Assembly (NCBI GenBank): GCA_025362495.1
Contig: JANYGI010000119.1
Span: 1-64,000, forward strand
Source: Byssovorax sp.
GTDB taxonomy: Bacteria; Myxococcota_A; Polyangia; Polyangiales; Polyangiaceae
Direction: 5' to 3'
DNA: 64,000 nucleotides
Below are positions 1 to 6,562 of the stretch, one piece after another. The notes below the pieces were generated by a model. It had not been told where the DNA came from, made no database searches, and worked only from the letters and a program-made list of their open reading frames with translations. The translations under genes and the position numbers were made by a program. Every line of letters begins with the position of its first letter. Within the stretch, counting starts at the first letter, position 1.

Positions 1-1
1 C

Positions 2-193
2 TACGGCTGGCGGGCCAGCGCGATGCACCTGCTCCAGCCGCTCGGCCACGGCCACAACGCGCAGCATTGGGACTACAGCCAGGTGCTGCGGCTCGTGAAG
101 AGGTGCGCGCGGCTCGACGGCGCCGAGGTCGACCTGCTCGATGCACTCGTGGCGCGCGGGCTCGCGGAGCGGTGGGCGGCGGCCTATCGGTGA
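2..193 (+). CDS. C-terminal end of an unidentified island protein (5' end outside window)
   Basis: An open frame runs from the window edge to a TGA at 191-193, giving 63 residues with no start inside the window. The sequence begins YGWRASAMHLLQPLGHGHN, has a basic, leucine-rich middle (VLRLVKRCARLDGAEVDLL) and ends AERWAAAYR. It is followed within 20 nt by a strong terminator hairpin, which supports a real 3' gene end. I do not recognise the family. It is the only plus-strand gene seen in the island, so it probably belongs to a different transcription unit that converges on the minus-strand operon. Confidence 0.55.
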   Translation, partial: YGWRASAMHLLQPLGHGHNAQHWDYSQVLRLVKRCARLDGAEVDLLDALVARGLAERWAAAYR

Positions 194-211
194 GCGCGAG
201 CGGACGACAAC

Positions 212-253
212 GGCCCGGTCTCTCTTCGGAGGGGCCGGGCCTCGCTGCTTTTG
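212..253 (+). terminator. Rho-independent terminator with UUCG tetraloop
   Basis: A 13-bp stem (GGCCCGGTCTCTC pairing with GAGGGGCCGGGCC, two G-U pairs) closes a TTCG loop and is followed by a T-rich tail (TCGCTGCTTTT). It sits 18 nt after the stop of the partial plus-strand gene and also lies downstream of the converging minus-strand operon, so it may serve both, though the U-tract favours the plus strand. Confidence 0.8.
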
Positions 254-302
254 TGGCTCCCGGTCTGGGGGACGGCGCGGCGGGGGACGGCGCTGGACTA
301 CG

Positions 303-710
303 TCAAGGGAGATAGGACGATGGAACGCAGCGCGGCGGAACATGCCCGGTCGGCGTCGGGCCCGTGCCCTCTCCCGTGAGCAGCCAGTCCGTGCTGACCG
401 CGAGCGCCTTCGCGAGCTTCACCGTCGATGCGCCGCCAATCGAGCCGCGTTCATCGGTGAAGAGCTTGGAGAAGATCGACCGGGGGAGATTGTTCTCTAT
501 CTCGACTTTCCGCCGCGACGGCGGGCGCCCTTTCGCATCGCGCGGGAGCGCGTGGTAGGCGAGCCACACGCGATCGGCGAGGTCGTTGACGGGCGGCGGA
601 GCCGAAGCGCCGCCCGTGGCGGCGACCTCCTCGCGAACGATCGCGCGCACCAGATCAGCGAACCACGCGGCGACGGCTTCGGGCATCGGGGGCATTTGAG
701 CAGGGAGCAT
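303..710 (-). CDS. XRE/Cro-type HTH regulator (third of three)
   Basis: A 135-residue protein from ATG 710, giving a TGATG overlap with the preceding gene; a GTG at 713 is an alternative. The C-terminal half has the look of a CI/Cro-like HTH: ...LPRSIFSKLFTDERGSIG, then TVKLAKALAVSTDWLLTGEG, the last being a common closing motif of XRE repressor domains. The N-terminal 40 residues are hydrophobic/acidic and unassigned. It is the last gene of the island operon and the third consecutive HTH protein, so a role in controlling this module is likely but inferred. Confidence 0.72.
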   Translation of the reverse strand: MLPAQMPPMPEAVAAWFADLVRAIVREEVAATGGASAPPPVNDLADRVWLAYHALPRDAKGRPPSRRKVEIENNLPRSIFSKLFTDERGSIGGASTVKLAKALAVSTDWLLTGEGTGPTPTGHVPPRCVPSSYLP

Positions 711-934
711 CACGAACCTTTCTTCGCGGCGCGCCTCACGAGCACGACGTCGAGCCCGAGGCCGTCGCAGATCGCGCGCAAGGTGGGCTCGCGCGGGCCC
801 ACCTTTTCAGCGCGGGCGACGGTCTCGCGCAGCACTTTGGTGTGCCCGGCGGCGCGGCACCGGGCGGCGAGTTCTTCTTGGGTGATTTCCGCGGCGAGGC
901 GCGCGGCGCGGATGAGGTCGGCGAGGGGGGTCAT
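710..934 (-). CDS. Small XRE-family HTH protein (second of three)
   Basis: A 74-residue protein, almost entirely one XRE helix-turn-helix: LADLIRAARLAAEITQEELA at residues 4-23, then a variant recognition helix and EPTLRAICDGLGLDVVLV near the end. ATG 934 overlaps the previous stop in ATGA. The size matches single-domain DNA-binding repressors such as antitoxins or Aca-type regulators. The basic C-terminus (RRAAKKGS) fits DNA binding. Which operator it binds is unknown; a palindrome in the promoter at 2,206-2,234 is a candidate. Confidence 0.8.
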   Translation of the reverse strand: MTPLADLIRAARLAAEITQEELAARCRAAGHTKVLRETVARAEKVGPREPTLRAICDGLGLDVVLVRRAAKKGS

Positions 935-1320
935 AATACCAGCGCTCGCAGGTTGTTGACCGCGGCGACGGCGTGCGCGTGGCGCTCGGACCAGCGGACC
1001 GGATCGACGCCGGGCGGCGATTCGGCGAGAGCGGCGAGAGCGGCGGCAATGGACTCGAAGCGGCGCGCGTTGGCTCCGGGACCTGCGGGCGGATTGCCAT
1101 TGCCGAACGCCAGCCAATCGAAACTCGCGCCGCCCGCGCTCGCGAGCGCGGCAAGCTGATCGGCCCCAAGTCGTGACGTGGGCGCCTCGCCGCGGCCGCG
1201 CATGCGCGACAACGCGGTCCCGAGGTAGCCGCCGGACAGCCCCGCTTTGAGACTCAGGCCGCGAGCAGAGAGGCCGGAGCTTTGAACGAGGGCGTCGAGC
1301 CGTTGCGCGAGGGAGGTCAC
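931..1320 (-). CDS. XRE-like HTH protein (first of three)
   Basis: A 129-residue protein. Residues 1-75 resemble a phage-repressor HTH (LAQRLDALVQSSGLSARGLS, then GYLGTALSRMRGRGE and LAALASAGGASFDWLAFG). The remaining half is alanine-rich (ESIAAALAALAESPPGVDPV) and might form a helical dimerisation tail. It starts with GTG 1320 in a GTGA overlap with the 288-residue gene upstream, so translation of the two is probably coupled. DNA-binding role is from family resemblance; target unknown. Confidence 0.72.
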   Translation of the reverse strand: MTSLAQRLDALVQSSGLSARGLSLKAGLSGGYLGTALSRMRGRGEAPTSRLGADQLAALASAGGASFDWLAFGNGNPPAGPGANARRFESIAAALAALAESPPGVDPVRWSERHAHAVAAVNNLRALVL

Positions 1321-2183
1321 CGGCGAGATCCAACAGAATTCAGCAGCGCCTTCTCAGTATCGAAATCACTCGGCCGGATTTTGCAGCGGAGACCATTCCA
1401 CTCGAAGTTGCTCGCACCACGAAGATGCTCGCGGACCTTCGTCGCTTCTGCCGGATCGCTCGGCTTTTTCCGCCAGTGCTCTTGAACCCAGTGGAGCAGC
1501 GCCGCGCGACGACTCGCACCGTTGGGAATGTCGCGGAGACGGAAGATCTCTCGGGCGCCGATGGGGTCGGTCTCGAACGCGAGGGTCCCGCCGTCGCCAT
1601 ATCCGAGCGATACCTGCCACTCGAACCGAGCCGTAAACTGACGTTCACAAGCATCTTTCGCGAAGCTGGACGCAAGTCGCAACATGTCGTCGTAGCCGTG
1701 TCCGACGTTCGCAATATGCCAGTTTCGTCCGTCGTTTTCGCCAAGAACAACAGTCTTACTTGTATACACTCCATCTCGGTCGTACTCAAAATGCGCGGCA
1801 GCCAGTTCGTATGTTCGCTCAAAAAACCGCTTAGCACCGAGAGCCCGCGCCTCGCGAAAACTGATACGTCTAATCCTGACGAGCCCAAGTCCTTTCGTCT
1901 TCATATACGGAAGATCGTCCATCTTCATCGGCATATCGTCCCCCGTCGAGAATGAAATTGCCACGTCGAGCGGACGGTCCAGATCCAGCGTGGTGACGTC
2001 GTTCATTTCGGCATCACCGACGCCAAGTATGCGACGAAGCTCGCTAAAACTGCAAAATGCATCCTGAAAATGAGTAAGCGGCGTGCGTCGGCCACTGATC
2101 TGCTTTGACGTCGACATCGTCACTAACGCTTTGTCGATTACCTCGTAGATCTCGTCTGACAATTCGTCTGATGCTTTTCGCAT
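1317..2183 (-). CDS. Unknown 288-aa island protein, low GC, own promoter
   Basis: I do not recognise this protein. ATG 2183 is chosen because AGAGAGG lies 8 nt upstream and a near-consensus promoter lies just before that; a TTG at 2234 would fall inside the -35 box. The N-terminus is charged and helical (RKASDELSDEIYEVIDKALV), the middle has aromatic/Gly segments (NWHIANVGHGYDDM, WQVSLGYGDGG), and the C-terminus is basic (LLHWVQEHWRKKPSDP, EWNGLRCKIRPSDF). No signal peptide or membrane segment is evident. The upstream half is clearly less GC-rich than its neighbours (29 of 60 bases in 2,101-2,160), suggesting recent acquisition. The three HTH genes follow directly. Confidence 0.75.
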   Translation of the reverse strand: MRKASDELSDEIYEVIDKALVTMSTSKQISGRRTPLTHFQDAFCSFSELRRILGVGDAEMNDVTTLDLDRPLDVAISFSTGDDMPMKMDDLPYMKTKGLGLVRIRRISFREARALGAKRFFERTYELAAAHFEYDRDGVYTSKTVVLGENDGRNWHIANVGHGYDDMLRLASSFAKDACERQFTARFEWQVSLGYGDGGTLAFETDPIGAREIFRLRDIPNGASRRAALLHWVQEHWRKKPSDPAEATKVREHLRGASNFEWNGLRCKIRPSDFDTEKALLNSVGSRR

Positions 2184-2205
2184 ATATTCAGCCTCTCTTT
2201 CGATG

Positions 2206-2234
2206 TATGTAACGCCTGCGTTCCAGATTGTCAA
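2206..2234 (-). promoter_or_regulatory. Sigma70-type promoter for the 288-aa gene and HTH genes
   Basis: On the minus strand TTGACA (2,229-2,234) is followed after 17 nt by TACATA (2,206-2,211). Predicted start near 2,199 leaves a very short leader with a good Shine-Dalgarno and ATG at 2,183. This is an internal promoter inside the long island operon. Confidence 0.65.
2211..2222. promoter_or_regulatory. Palindrome in promoter spacer, candidate repressor operator
   Basis: The minus-strand sequence AACGCAGGCGTT is a 5-bp inverted repeat around two central bases. It lies between the -35 and -10 boxes, touching the -10. A bound HTH protein there would block RNA polymerase. The three HTH genes downstream are obvious candidates, but binding is inference. 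Confidence 0.45.
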
Positions 2235-2252
2235 TGGTCTTTCTAGCCCACC

Positions 2253-2963
2253 TCAAAAAAACAACCGCACCTGCTTATCCACCTCTACCAGCTCCCCTCT
2301 ATCCTCGGCGCCCAGTCGCCCGAGATACCCAGCCAGTAGCCTCCTGTGGCACCGCTCCGGGACCGTGCAGTAGCACACGAGCACCACGCGACGTCGCGCG
2401 AGCAGGGCCTCCCACGTGGCCCGGTGCTGGCGCCACGAGGCCAGCATCTCGATGCGGTACGCGGGCACGTACGCGGCCCAGGCCTCGTCCTCGATGCGCT
2501 CGGCGTCGCGCATCGTCGTCTCGGGCAGCGCCTCAAGTCGGATGCCCTCGTCGAGCAGCTTCTTGGCGCGGATGCGCGCGTCGAGGGCCGGCCGCAGGAT
2601 GGCCCACGAGGGCGCGAACGGCGCGCCGGCCGAGCCGCCGGATTTGGCCGTGATGTCGAAGGCGTCGGGGTCGCGCGTGGAGATCCGCGCCGTGTACACG
2701 AGCACGCCGTGCACTTCGCCCGTTTCTTCGGGTGGCGCCGCGCAGCCCGGGCAGAGATCCACGTCCTCGCCGGTGCTCACCGCGCACGCATCGCAGATCG
2801 GCGCTGAGCACGTCGTGCGCTTCACCCCCGCCGGCGGCGGCCCGTCGCAGAGCTTGGTGGACGGCCGCCCGCACGCCTTGCAAGGCGGCACCTTGGTCGC
2901 CGGGCCCGACGTGCAGACGATGCCGGTGGCGCCGTCGGGGAAAACGATCGGCGTGCAGGTCAT
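2253..2963 (-). CDS. Zinc-ribbon plus DUF488-like protein
   Basis: A 236-residue protein from ATG 2963 (ATGA overlap). Residues 1-80 carry several Cys pairs (PPCKACGRP, APICDACAV, DLCPGCAAP), probably a zinc-binding region. From about residue 87 (GVLVYTARISTRDPDAFDIT) the protein resembles phage DUF488-like proteins, ending with the family's typical Cys/His stretch VVLVCYCTVPERCHRRLLAG at residues 193-212. Its biochemical role is not established. No transmembrane segments. It closes the upper part of the operon: the next gene has its own promoter. Confidence 0.7.
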   Translation of the reverse strand: MTCTPIVFPDGATGIVCTSGPATKVPPCKACGRPSTKLCDGPPPAGVKRTTCSAPICDACAVSTGEDVDLCPGCAAPPEETGEVHGVLVYTARISTRDPDAFDITAKSGGSAGAPFAPSWAILRPALDARIRAKKLLDEGIRLEALPETTMRDAERIEDEAWAAYVPAYRIEMLASWRQHRATWEALLARRRVVLVCYCTVPERCHRRLLAGYLGRLGAEDRGELVEVDKQVRLFF

Positions 2964-3274
2964 CGCGGCCCCACGCTCATGAGCCGCCCCACCGCCAGCC
3001 GGAGCCCGCGCCGCGGCAGCGCCAGCCGGTCGGCGTCGATGTCGGCGAGCGCCCACTGTGAGGGCACCGCCTCGCGTGCGTCCTCGCCCTCGCGCCGGGC
3101 GAAGTCGGCCGCGATGCCGAAGTGCAGGGCCTCGATGAGGGCCGCGTCGGTGGCGATCTTGCCGAGCTCGCGCCAGATCCGCGCGCGCATCGAAAAGACC
3201 GCGTCCTCGAGCTCCTGGAGGGGGAGGCTGTTGATGCGCGCCAAGCGGTCGAGCTCGTCCTCGAGCGCGCTCAC
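2960..3274 (-). CDS. Hypothetical 104-aa helical protein
   Basis: GTG 3274 overlaps the previous stop as GTGA, and its own stop overlaps the next start as ATGA. The sequence is charged and looks helical in the first 60 residues (LEDELDRLARINSLPLQELE, RIWRELGKIATDAALIEALH), with a basic end (LALPRRGLRLAVGRL). There are no cysteines and no recognisable motif. It is retained as a gene because of tight translational coupling on both sides. Confidence 0.62.
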   Translation of the reverse strand: MSALEDELDRLARINSLPLQELEDAVFSMRARIWRELGKIATDAALIEALHFGIAADFARREGEDAREAVPSQWALADIDADRLALPRRGLRLAVGRLMSVGPR

Positions 3275-3459
3275 GTGCCCAGCTCCGCGCGGCGCCGCTC
3301 CGCCTGGCGCTCGACATCGAGGTAGAACGCGAGCTCGCGCGCGTGCAGATCGAGGTCGCGCGTCGGCTGGCCAGCGGCGCGGCGCTCCGTGAGGGCGGCG
3401 TCAACGAGAGCCGCGGTGGTGGTGAGTCGTTGAGAGAAGGTGAGCTGCGCGGGGATCAT
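3271..3459 (-). CDS. Hypothetical 62-aa protein
   Basis: A short gene from ATG 3457-3459 (ATGA overlap) to TGA at 3271. The product, beginning MIPAQLTFSQRLTTTAALVD, is rich in Arg/Glu/Ala and probably helical (RELAFYLDVERQAERRRAEL). No family recognised. Evidence for reality is the 4-nt overlaps with both neighbours and the maintained frame, not similarity. Confidence 0.55.
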   Translation of the reverse strand: MIPAQLTFSQRLTTTAALVDAALTERRAAGQPTRDLDLHARELAFYLDVERQAERRRAELGT

Positions 3460-3902
3460 CGTCCACCTCCACTCGGCGGCATCGTCTTCAAGTCCACCGC
3501 GGCCGCGCCAGGCTTGCTCACCCACCGCACCACGAGCCCCGCCTTGAGCATCTTCGACACCATGTCGCCGGTGCCCGTGGTGCGGTCCGCGGTGCGCCAC
3601 AGCGGGCCGAAGGCGAGGCCTCGATCGGGGCTGCTCAGGCGGAGCATCCTCGTGTTGCGTGCCGGCCCAGCGCCGGGCCAGGGCCCGTCCTTCGCGTGGT
3701 CGACGGGGTAGGCCTCGACGTGGAGGCCGAGGCCGCGCGCGGCAAACGCCGCCAGCGTGTCGACGGAGACCTCGACGCCTCGCGCGTCGATGCGCGAGCA
3801 TGCGCCGTGGATGACGGTGACGTCGCCGGACTCGGGCAGGTGCTCGCCGATATCCTCCCACGAGCCGGGCCAGATGCGTGAGCCGCAGACGAGGAGTTTC
3901 AT
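3456..3902 (-). CDS. DUF2493 (YspA/SLOG-type) nucleotide-binding-like protein
   Basis: A 148-residue protein from ATG 3902. It opens with the DUF2493 pattern: a beta strand and Gly motif (KLLVCGSRIWPGSWE, residues 2-16), then VTVIHGACSRIDARG (28-42), a catalytic-looking acidic helix, and GPARNTRML (79-87). Family members belong to the SLOG Rossmannoid superfamily, proposed to bind nucleotides or nucleotide-derived ligands. The C-terminal 25 residues are Gly/Pro-rich. Such proteins are frequent in phages; the ligand here is unknown. Its presence in the same operon as a DUF2829/Tad2-like gene is noted in the findings. Confidence 0.78.
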   Translation of the reverse strand: MKLLVCGSRIWPGSWEDIGEHLPESGDVTVIHGACSRIDARGVEVSVDTLAAFAARGLGLHVEAYPVDHAKDGPWPGAGPARNTRMLRLSSPDRGLAFGPLWRTADRTTGTGDMVSKMLKAGLVVRWVSKPGAAAVDLKTMPPSGGGR

Positions 3903-4234
3903 CGCTTCGCTCCTCCGCTCGCAAACAGCGCGCCTTGCTCCACCTTCACCGGCGCCCGTCTGACTTTCACGGCCACCACGCCGCCCGCGCGCAGCACCTT
4001 GTTCGCACGGGCCGCCTCGGCCTCCTCGCGAGCTTGCAGGCGCTCCCACGCGGCCTCGCTCTTGACGGCCTGCGCGATCTCCTCGGCGGTGCCATCGTGC
4101 TGCGCGCCACACGCGGCGCAGATGAGCGAGGCGGAGATCTCGCCCGCGCGAGGGTGGCTGGCCGCGGTGGTGAGCGGGCCTGTCGTGCACGCCGGGCAGA
4201 GCGGCGCGTCGTGGTGGGCGTGGGGGCGGCTCAA
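3899..4234 (-). CDS. Small zinc-ribbon protein, TTG start
   Basis: A 111-residue product read from TTG 4234, which gives a TTGA overlap with the previous stop; no ATG or GTG is better placed. Two Cys pairs, APLCPACTTG near residue 12 and SLICAACGAQH near 36, look like a four-cysteine zinc ribbon. A charged helix (AWERLQAREEAEAARA) follows and the tail is basic (AVKVRRAPVKVEQG). Function unknown; the size and ribbon fit small phage accessory proteins. Confidence 0.58.
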   Translation of the reverse strand: MSRPHAHHDAPLCPACTTGPLTTAASHPRAGEISASLICAACGAQHDGTAEEIAQAVKSEAAWERLQAREEAEAARANKVLRAGGVVAVKVRRAPVKVEQGALFASGGAKR

Positions 4235-4572
4235 GAGGGAACCTCGGCGCCGAGGATGGCGCGCGCCTCCGCGGCGTTGTCGCCGTCGTCGGTCATCGTG
4301 CGGTGAGCCAGGGCGATGACGGCGCGGAGCTCCGCGATCGTCTCGTCGCGCTCGCGCACCTCGTCGGCGTGGACAGGCGCGGGCTTCACGATCTGGTGGA
4401 TGCCAGTGGACTCCAGTCGCTTGATCGCCTTGCCCTGCTCGCGGACCTTGGCCCTCAGGCGAAAGACCTCTGCCACGACGCGCTGCACCTGTTTGCAGTT
4501 CGTCCACGAAGTTGCCCCCTGCGCGATGTCCAGCAGCTCTTTCGCCGTCATCACGATCGATGTGTCGCCCAT
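4231..4572 (-). CDS. Hypothetical coiled-coil protein
   Basis: About 113 residues if ATG 4572 is used; ATG 4581 and GTG 4590 are alternatives, but GTG 4590 is inside the GGAGG ribosome-binding element. The protein is helical with likely coiled-coil stretches (VQRVVAEVFRLRAKVREQGK, EVRERDETIAELRAVIALA). Only one cysteine, no motif recognised. It is preceded by a 19-nt leader that is repeated exactly upstream of the next gene up. Confidence 0.6.
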   Translation of the reverse strand: MGDTSIVMTAKELLDIAQGATSWTNCKQVQRVVAEVFRLRAKVREQGKAIKRLESTGIHQIVKPAPVHADEVRERDETIAELRAVIALAHRTMTDDGDNAAEARAILGAEVPS

Positions 4573-4583
4573 TGTCGTCATCG

Positions 4584-4602
4584 CCTCCACGGGCCCAAGC
4601 CC
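4584..4602 (-). repeat. Repeated leader containing ribosome-binding site, copy 2
   Basis: Minus-strand GGGCTTGGGCCCGTGGAGG, identical over 19 nt to the element at 4,945-4,963. It contains a small GGGC/GCCC hairpin and a GGAGG Shine-Dalgarno. Each copy sits just upstream of a start codon, so it probably governs translation. Confidence 0.6.
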
Positions 4603-4647
4603 GCCCCGCTCGAAAGCAGGCGCGGGCTCAGCGGCTCAGTGTGGGAG

Positions 4648-4935
4648 TCAGCCCGCAGCGTCCATCGCGCGGTCGGCGATGATGCCCAGCGGATCGTTGC
4701 CGTGATGGCCCATGCCGTACTTGCCGAGCGTGGCGATGAAATCCTGATCGTCTGTCAGGATCTCGAAGTGCTCCAGCGCGAGCGTGACCTCGACGCCCGA
4801 GTGCTTGCCCCACGGTTCCTCGAAGTAGACCGTTTGACCGATCGCCGCCGCGACCTTGGCGTCGTCAGCGACGAACGTGCCGAGCAGGTCCCCGGCGCGC
4901 CCACACTTCACCTCGAATCGAAATACCTTTTGCAT
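4648..4935 (-). CDS. Hypothetical 95-aa acidic protein
   Basis: ATG 4935 has GGAGG nine nt upstream in the repeated leader. The product starts MQKVFRFEVKCGRAGDLLGT and contains EVTLALEHFEILTDDQDFIA, a compact alpha/beta-looking small protein with a His/Gly loop (KYGMGHHGNDPLG). No membrane segment. Not recognised. It lies directly downstream of the DUF2829 gene, and 75 nt separate it from the next gene, so it may have independent translation. Confidence 0.62.
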   Translation of the reverse strand: MQKVFRFEVKCGRAGDLLGTFVADDAKVAAAIGQTVYFEEPWGKHSGVEVTLALEHFEILTDDQDFIATLGKYGMGHHGNDPLGIIADRAMDAAG

Positions 4936-4944
4936 AGTTCGTAT

Positions 4945-4963
4945 CCTCCACGGGCCCAAGCCC
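4945..4963 (-). repeat. Repeated leader containing ribosome-binding site, copy 1
   Basis: Exact 19-nt partner of the element at 4,584-4,602. A degenerate third version can be seen around 5,491-5,510. The repeated block ends in GGAGG nine nt from the ATG at 4,935. Confidence 0.6.
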
Positions 4964-5009
4964 CGGCCGCCGTGGGGTAGTGCGGGGCGAGGGCTCTGAA
5001 GAGTGGAGA

Positions 5010-5456
5010 TCAGGCAGGCAGGTAAATCCACCGGGCCCACGACCAGTCCGCGCTCGCATCATCACTGAACGGATCGCCGTCGTAGTTGTCGACGTCGCTG
5101 GGCGGACCGGACCCGGTGAGAACGGCGCCCTGGGTGATGCCGATCTTGATCGCGACGAGCCCCCACGCACGCACCGGCTCACCGTAGAATCCGGCGCTCA
5201 GCTCGTAGTCATCGCGAAACAGGTCGGTCATGCTGGGCAACCACGGAACGTGGTGCCCCTGCGCATCTCGCAGATAGAGGTAAGGGCGCTGAACACCCAA
5301 CGCAGGGCCGGTGTGCACCGGCAGGAGCGGCGCCGCAGGTAGGCCCGGGACCACGTCGCCAGCCTCCGCCGCAAACCACATGCCCTTACCATTCCACCCT
5401 GGCGCGGTGATGCGGGCGCCATCAACCGCAGCTTTGAACGCTTCACCGAAATTCAT
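5010..5456 (-). CDS. DUF2829 protein, Tad2-like (candidate anti-Thoeris)
   Basis: A 148-residue protein. Residues 1-86 follow the DUF2829 pattern: MNFGEAFKAAVDGARITAPG, GWNGKGMW (20-27), RPYLYLRD (57-64) and VPWLPSMTDLFRDDYEL (70-86). Phage Tad2 proteins of this family sequester the ADP-ribose-derived signal of Thoeris defence. The remaining 62 residues are an extension (ADWSWARWIYLPA at the end) that usual members lack. ATG 5456 has a GGAGA Shine-Dalgarno eight nt upstream. Membership of DUF2829 is well supported by sequence; the anti-defence activity is inference, since not all family members have been tested. Confidence 0.82.
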   Translation of the reverse strand: MNFGEAFKAAVDGARITAPGWNGKGMWFAAEAGDVVPGLPAAPLLPVHTGPALGVQRPYLYLRDAQGHHVPWLPSMTDLFRDDYELSAGFYGEPVRAWGLVAIKIGITQGAVLTGSGPPSDVDNYDGDPFSDDASADWSWARWIYLPA

Positions 5457-5556
5457 TATCTAGGTCTCCAGTTCTCCAGCCCTCCGTGGGCCTCCACGCC
5501 CTCAAGGCCCGGGCCTGCTTACGCGGGACACCGGGCCTGGAGAGCCACTGTCGTCG

Positions 5557-5823
5557 TCAGCCGCGCTCGCGCACCGGCATCCCCTTGATCGCCGGCTGGT
5601 AGCCCAGCAGCGAAGCTACCGCGCCCCACGCCGCACGCGTGCTCACGGCGGCCAGCCCCGTCAGGTCGCGCACGTCGTAGCCACCGCCTTTGCGGTCGCG
5701 CAGGCCCACGACGGACAGCCCAGCTGCGGCGCGCTCGGCAATCCACGCGAGCACGGCGAGGTCGTCATCGTGGAGCACGTCGGCGGCGGCGGTGAGGCGC
5801 GCGAGGAGAGCAGAGCGGATCAC
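5557..5823 (-). CDS. Hypothetical 88-aa protein
   Basis: GTG 5823 overlaps the previous stop as GTGA. The protein is helical and alanine/leucine-rich at the start (IRSALLARLTAAADVLHDDD, AVLAWIAERAAAGLSVVGL) and resembles a small winged-helix or HTH-type fold (DLTGLAAVSTRAAWGAVASL), though I cannot assign a family. The frame can be extended upstream, but that part lies inside the neighbouring gene in another frame, so the overlap start is preferred. Confidence 0.52.
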   Translation of the reverse strand: MIRSALLARLTAAADVLHDDDLAVLAWIAERAAAGLSVVGLRDRKGGGYDVRDLTGLAAVSTRAAWGAVASLLGYQPAIKGMPVRERG

Positions 5824-6542
5824 GACGTGGCTCCCGCGGTGGCGCGTGACTTGCGCCGCGTGGCCGCGCGCCGCGCCGCGGGCGAGGCCGTGGGCGCCTC
5901 GCCGAACTTCGACGTGACCCACTTATCGCCGTCCTTCACGAGCGCGCCGTCGCCACCTCGCGCGACGAGGATCTCCAGGATCGAAGCGATGATCTCGACG
6001 TCGATCCGCTTGAACGAGGCCCGCACCTGCGCCGTCGACTTGGGGCCGCGCGAACAGAGCTGCTCGATCTGGGCAATGACCTTGCCCGAGAGCAGGCGCT
6101 CGCCGATCGCGACGACGTCGCCCGCGGCGATCACGGCGTCGAGCGCGAGCGACCACACCTTCACGGTCGCCGGAATGTCGCTCTGTTGCTCGACCAGCTC
6201 GATGAGATCCGCGCGCGACGCCGCGGCCCCGCGGTCGTCAATCTGCTCCTCGAAGGCCTGCATGCGCGCCGCGCAGCACGTGCAGAGCGTCATGTCGGTG
6301 TTGGCCCACGCGCACGCGTCGCCGGCTGCGTCGGCGCAGGGCGTGGTCTCCGTGCAGCCGCAGACGCGGCAGGCGGGGACGGCGGCGAGCGGCGCGGCGG
6401 CGCTCGCTTCCTCGGCGGGATCGCCCGCGTCATCCTTGTCGCTGTCGTCGCTCGGAGCACCGGTGTCGTCGTTCTCGTTGTCGACCACCGCCACGTCGCT
6501 CGCGGCGGGCTTGATCTTCATCTTCTTCTCGCTCTTCACCAT
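5820..6542 (-). CDS. Zinc-binding phage-type protein with acidic N-terminus
   Basis: A 240-residue protein in three parts: a Lys/Asp/Glu-rich disordered start (residues 1-50), a cysteine cluster ACRVCGCTETTPCADAAGD followed by TDMTLCTCCA (about residues 57-91), typical of small metal-binding modules in phage proteins, and a helical C-terminal half (VIAQIEQLCSRGPKSTAQVR) that looks like a winged-helix domain, ending in a basic Arg/Lys/Ala tail. The basic tail suggests nucleic-acid binding. No specific function can be assigned. ATG 6542 is separated by 20 nt from the upstream gene. Confidence 0.66.
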   Translation of the reverse strand: MVKSEKKMKIKPAASDVAVVDNENDDTGAPSDDSDKDDAGDPAEEASAAAPLAAVPACRVCGCTETTPCADAAGDACAWANTDMTLCTCCAARMQAFEEQIDDRGAAASRADLIELVEQQSDIPATVKVWSLALDAVIAAGDVVAIGERLLSGKVIAQIEQLCSRGPKSTAQVRASFKRIDVEIIASILEILVARGGDGALVKDGDKWVTSKFGEAPTASPAARRAATRRKSRATAGATS

Positions 6543-6562
6543 CGTCGTCCTCGCTCTCGCTC

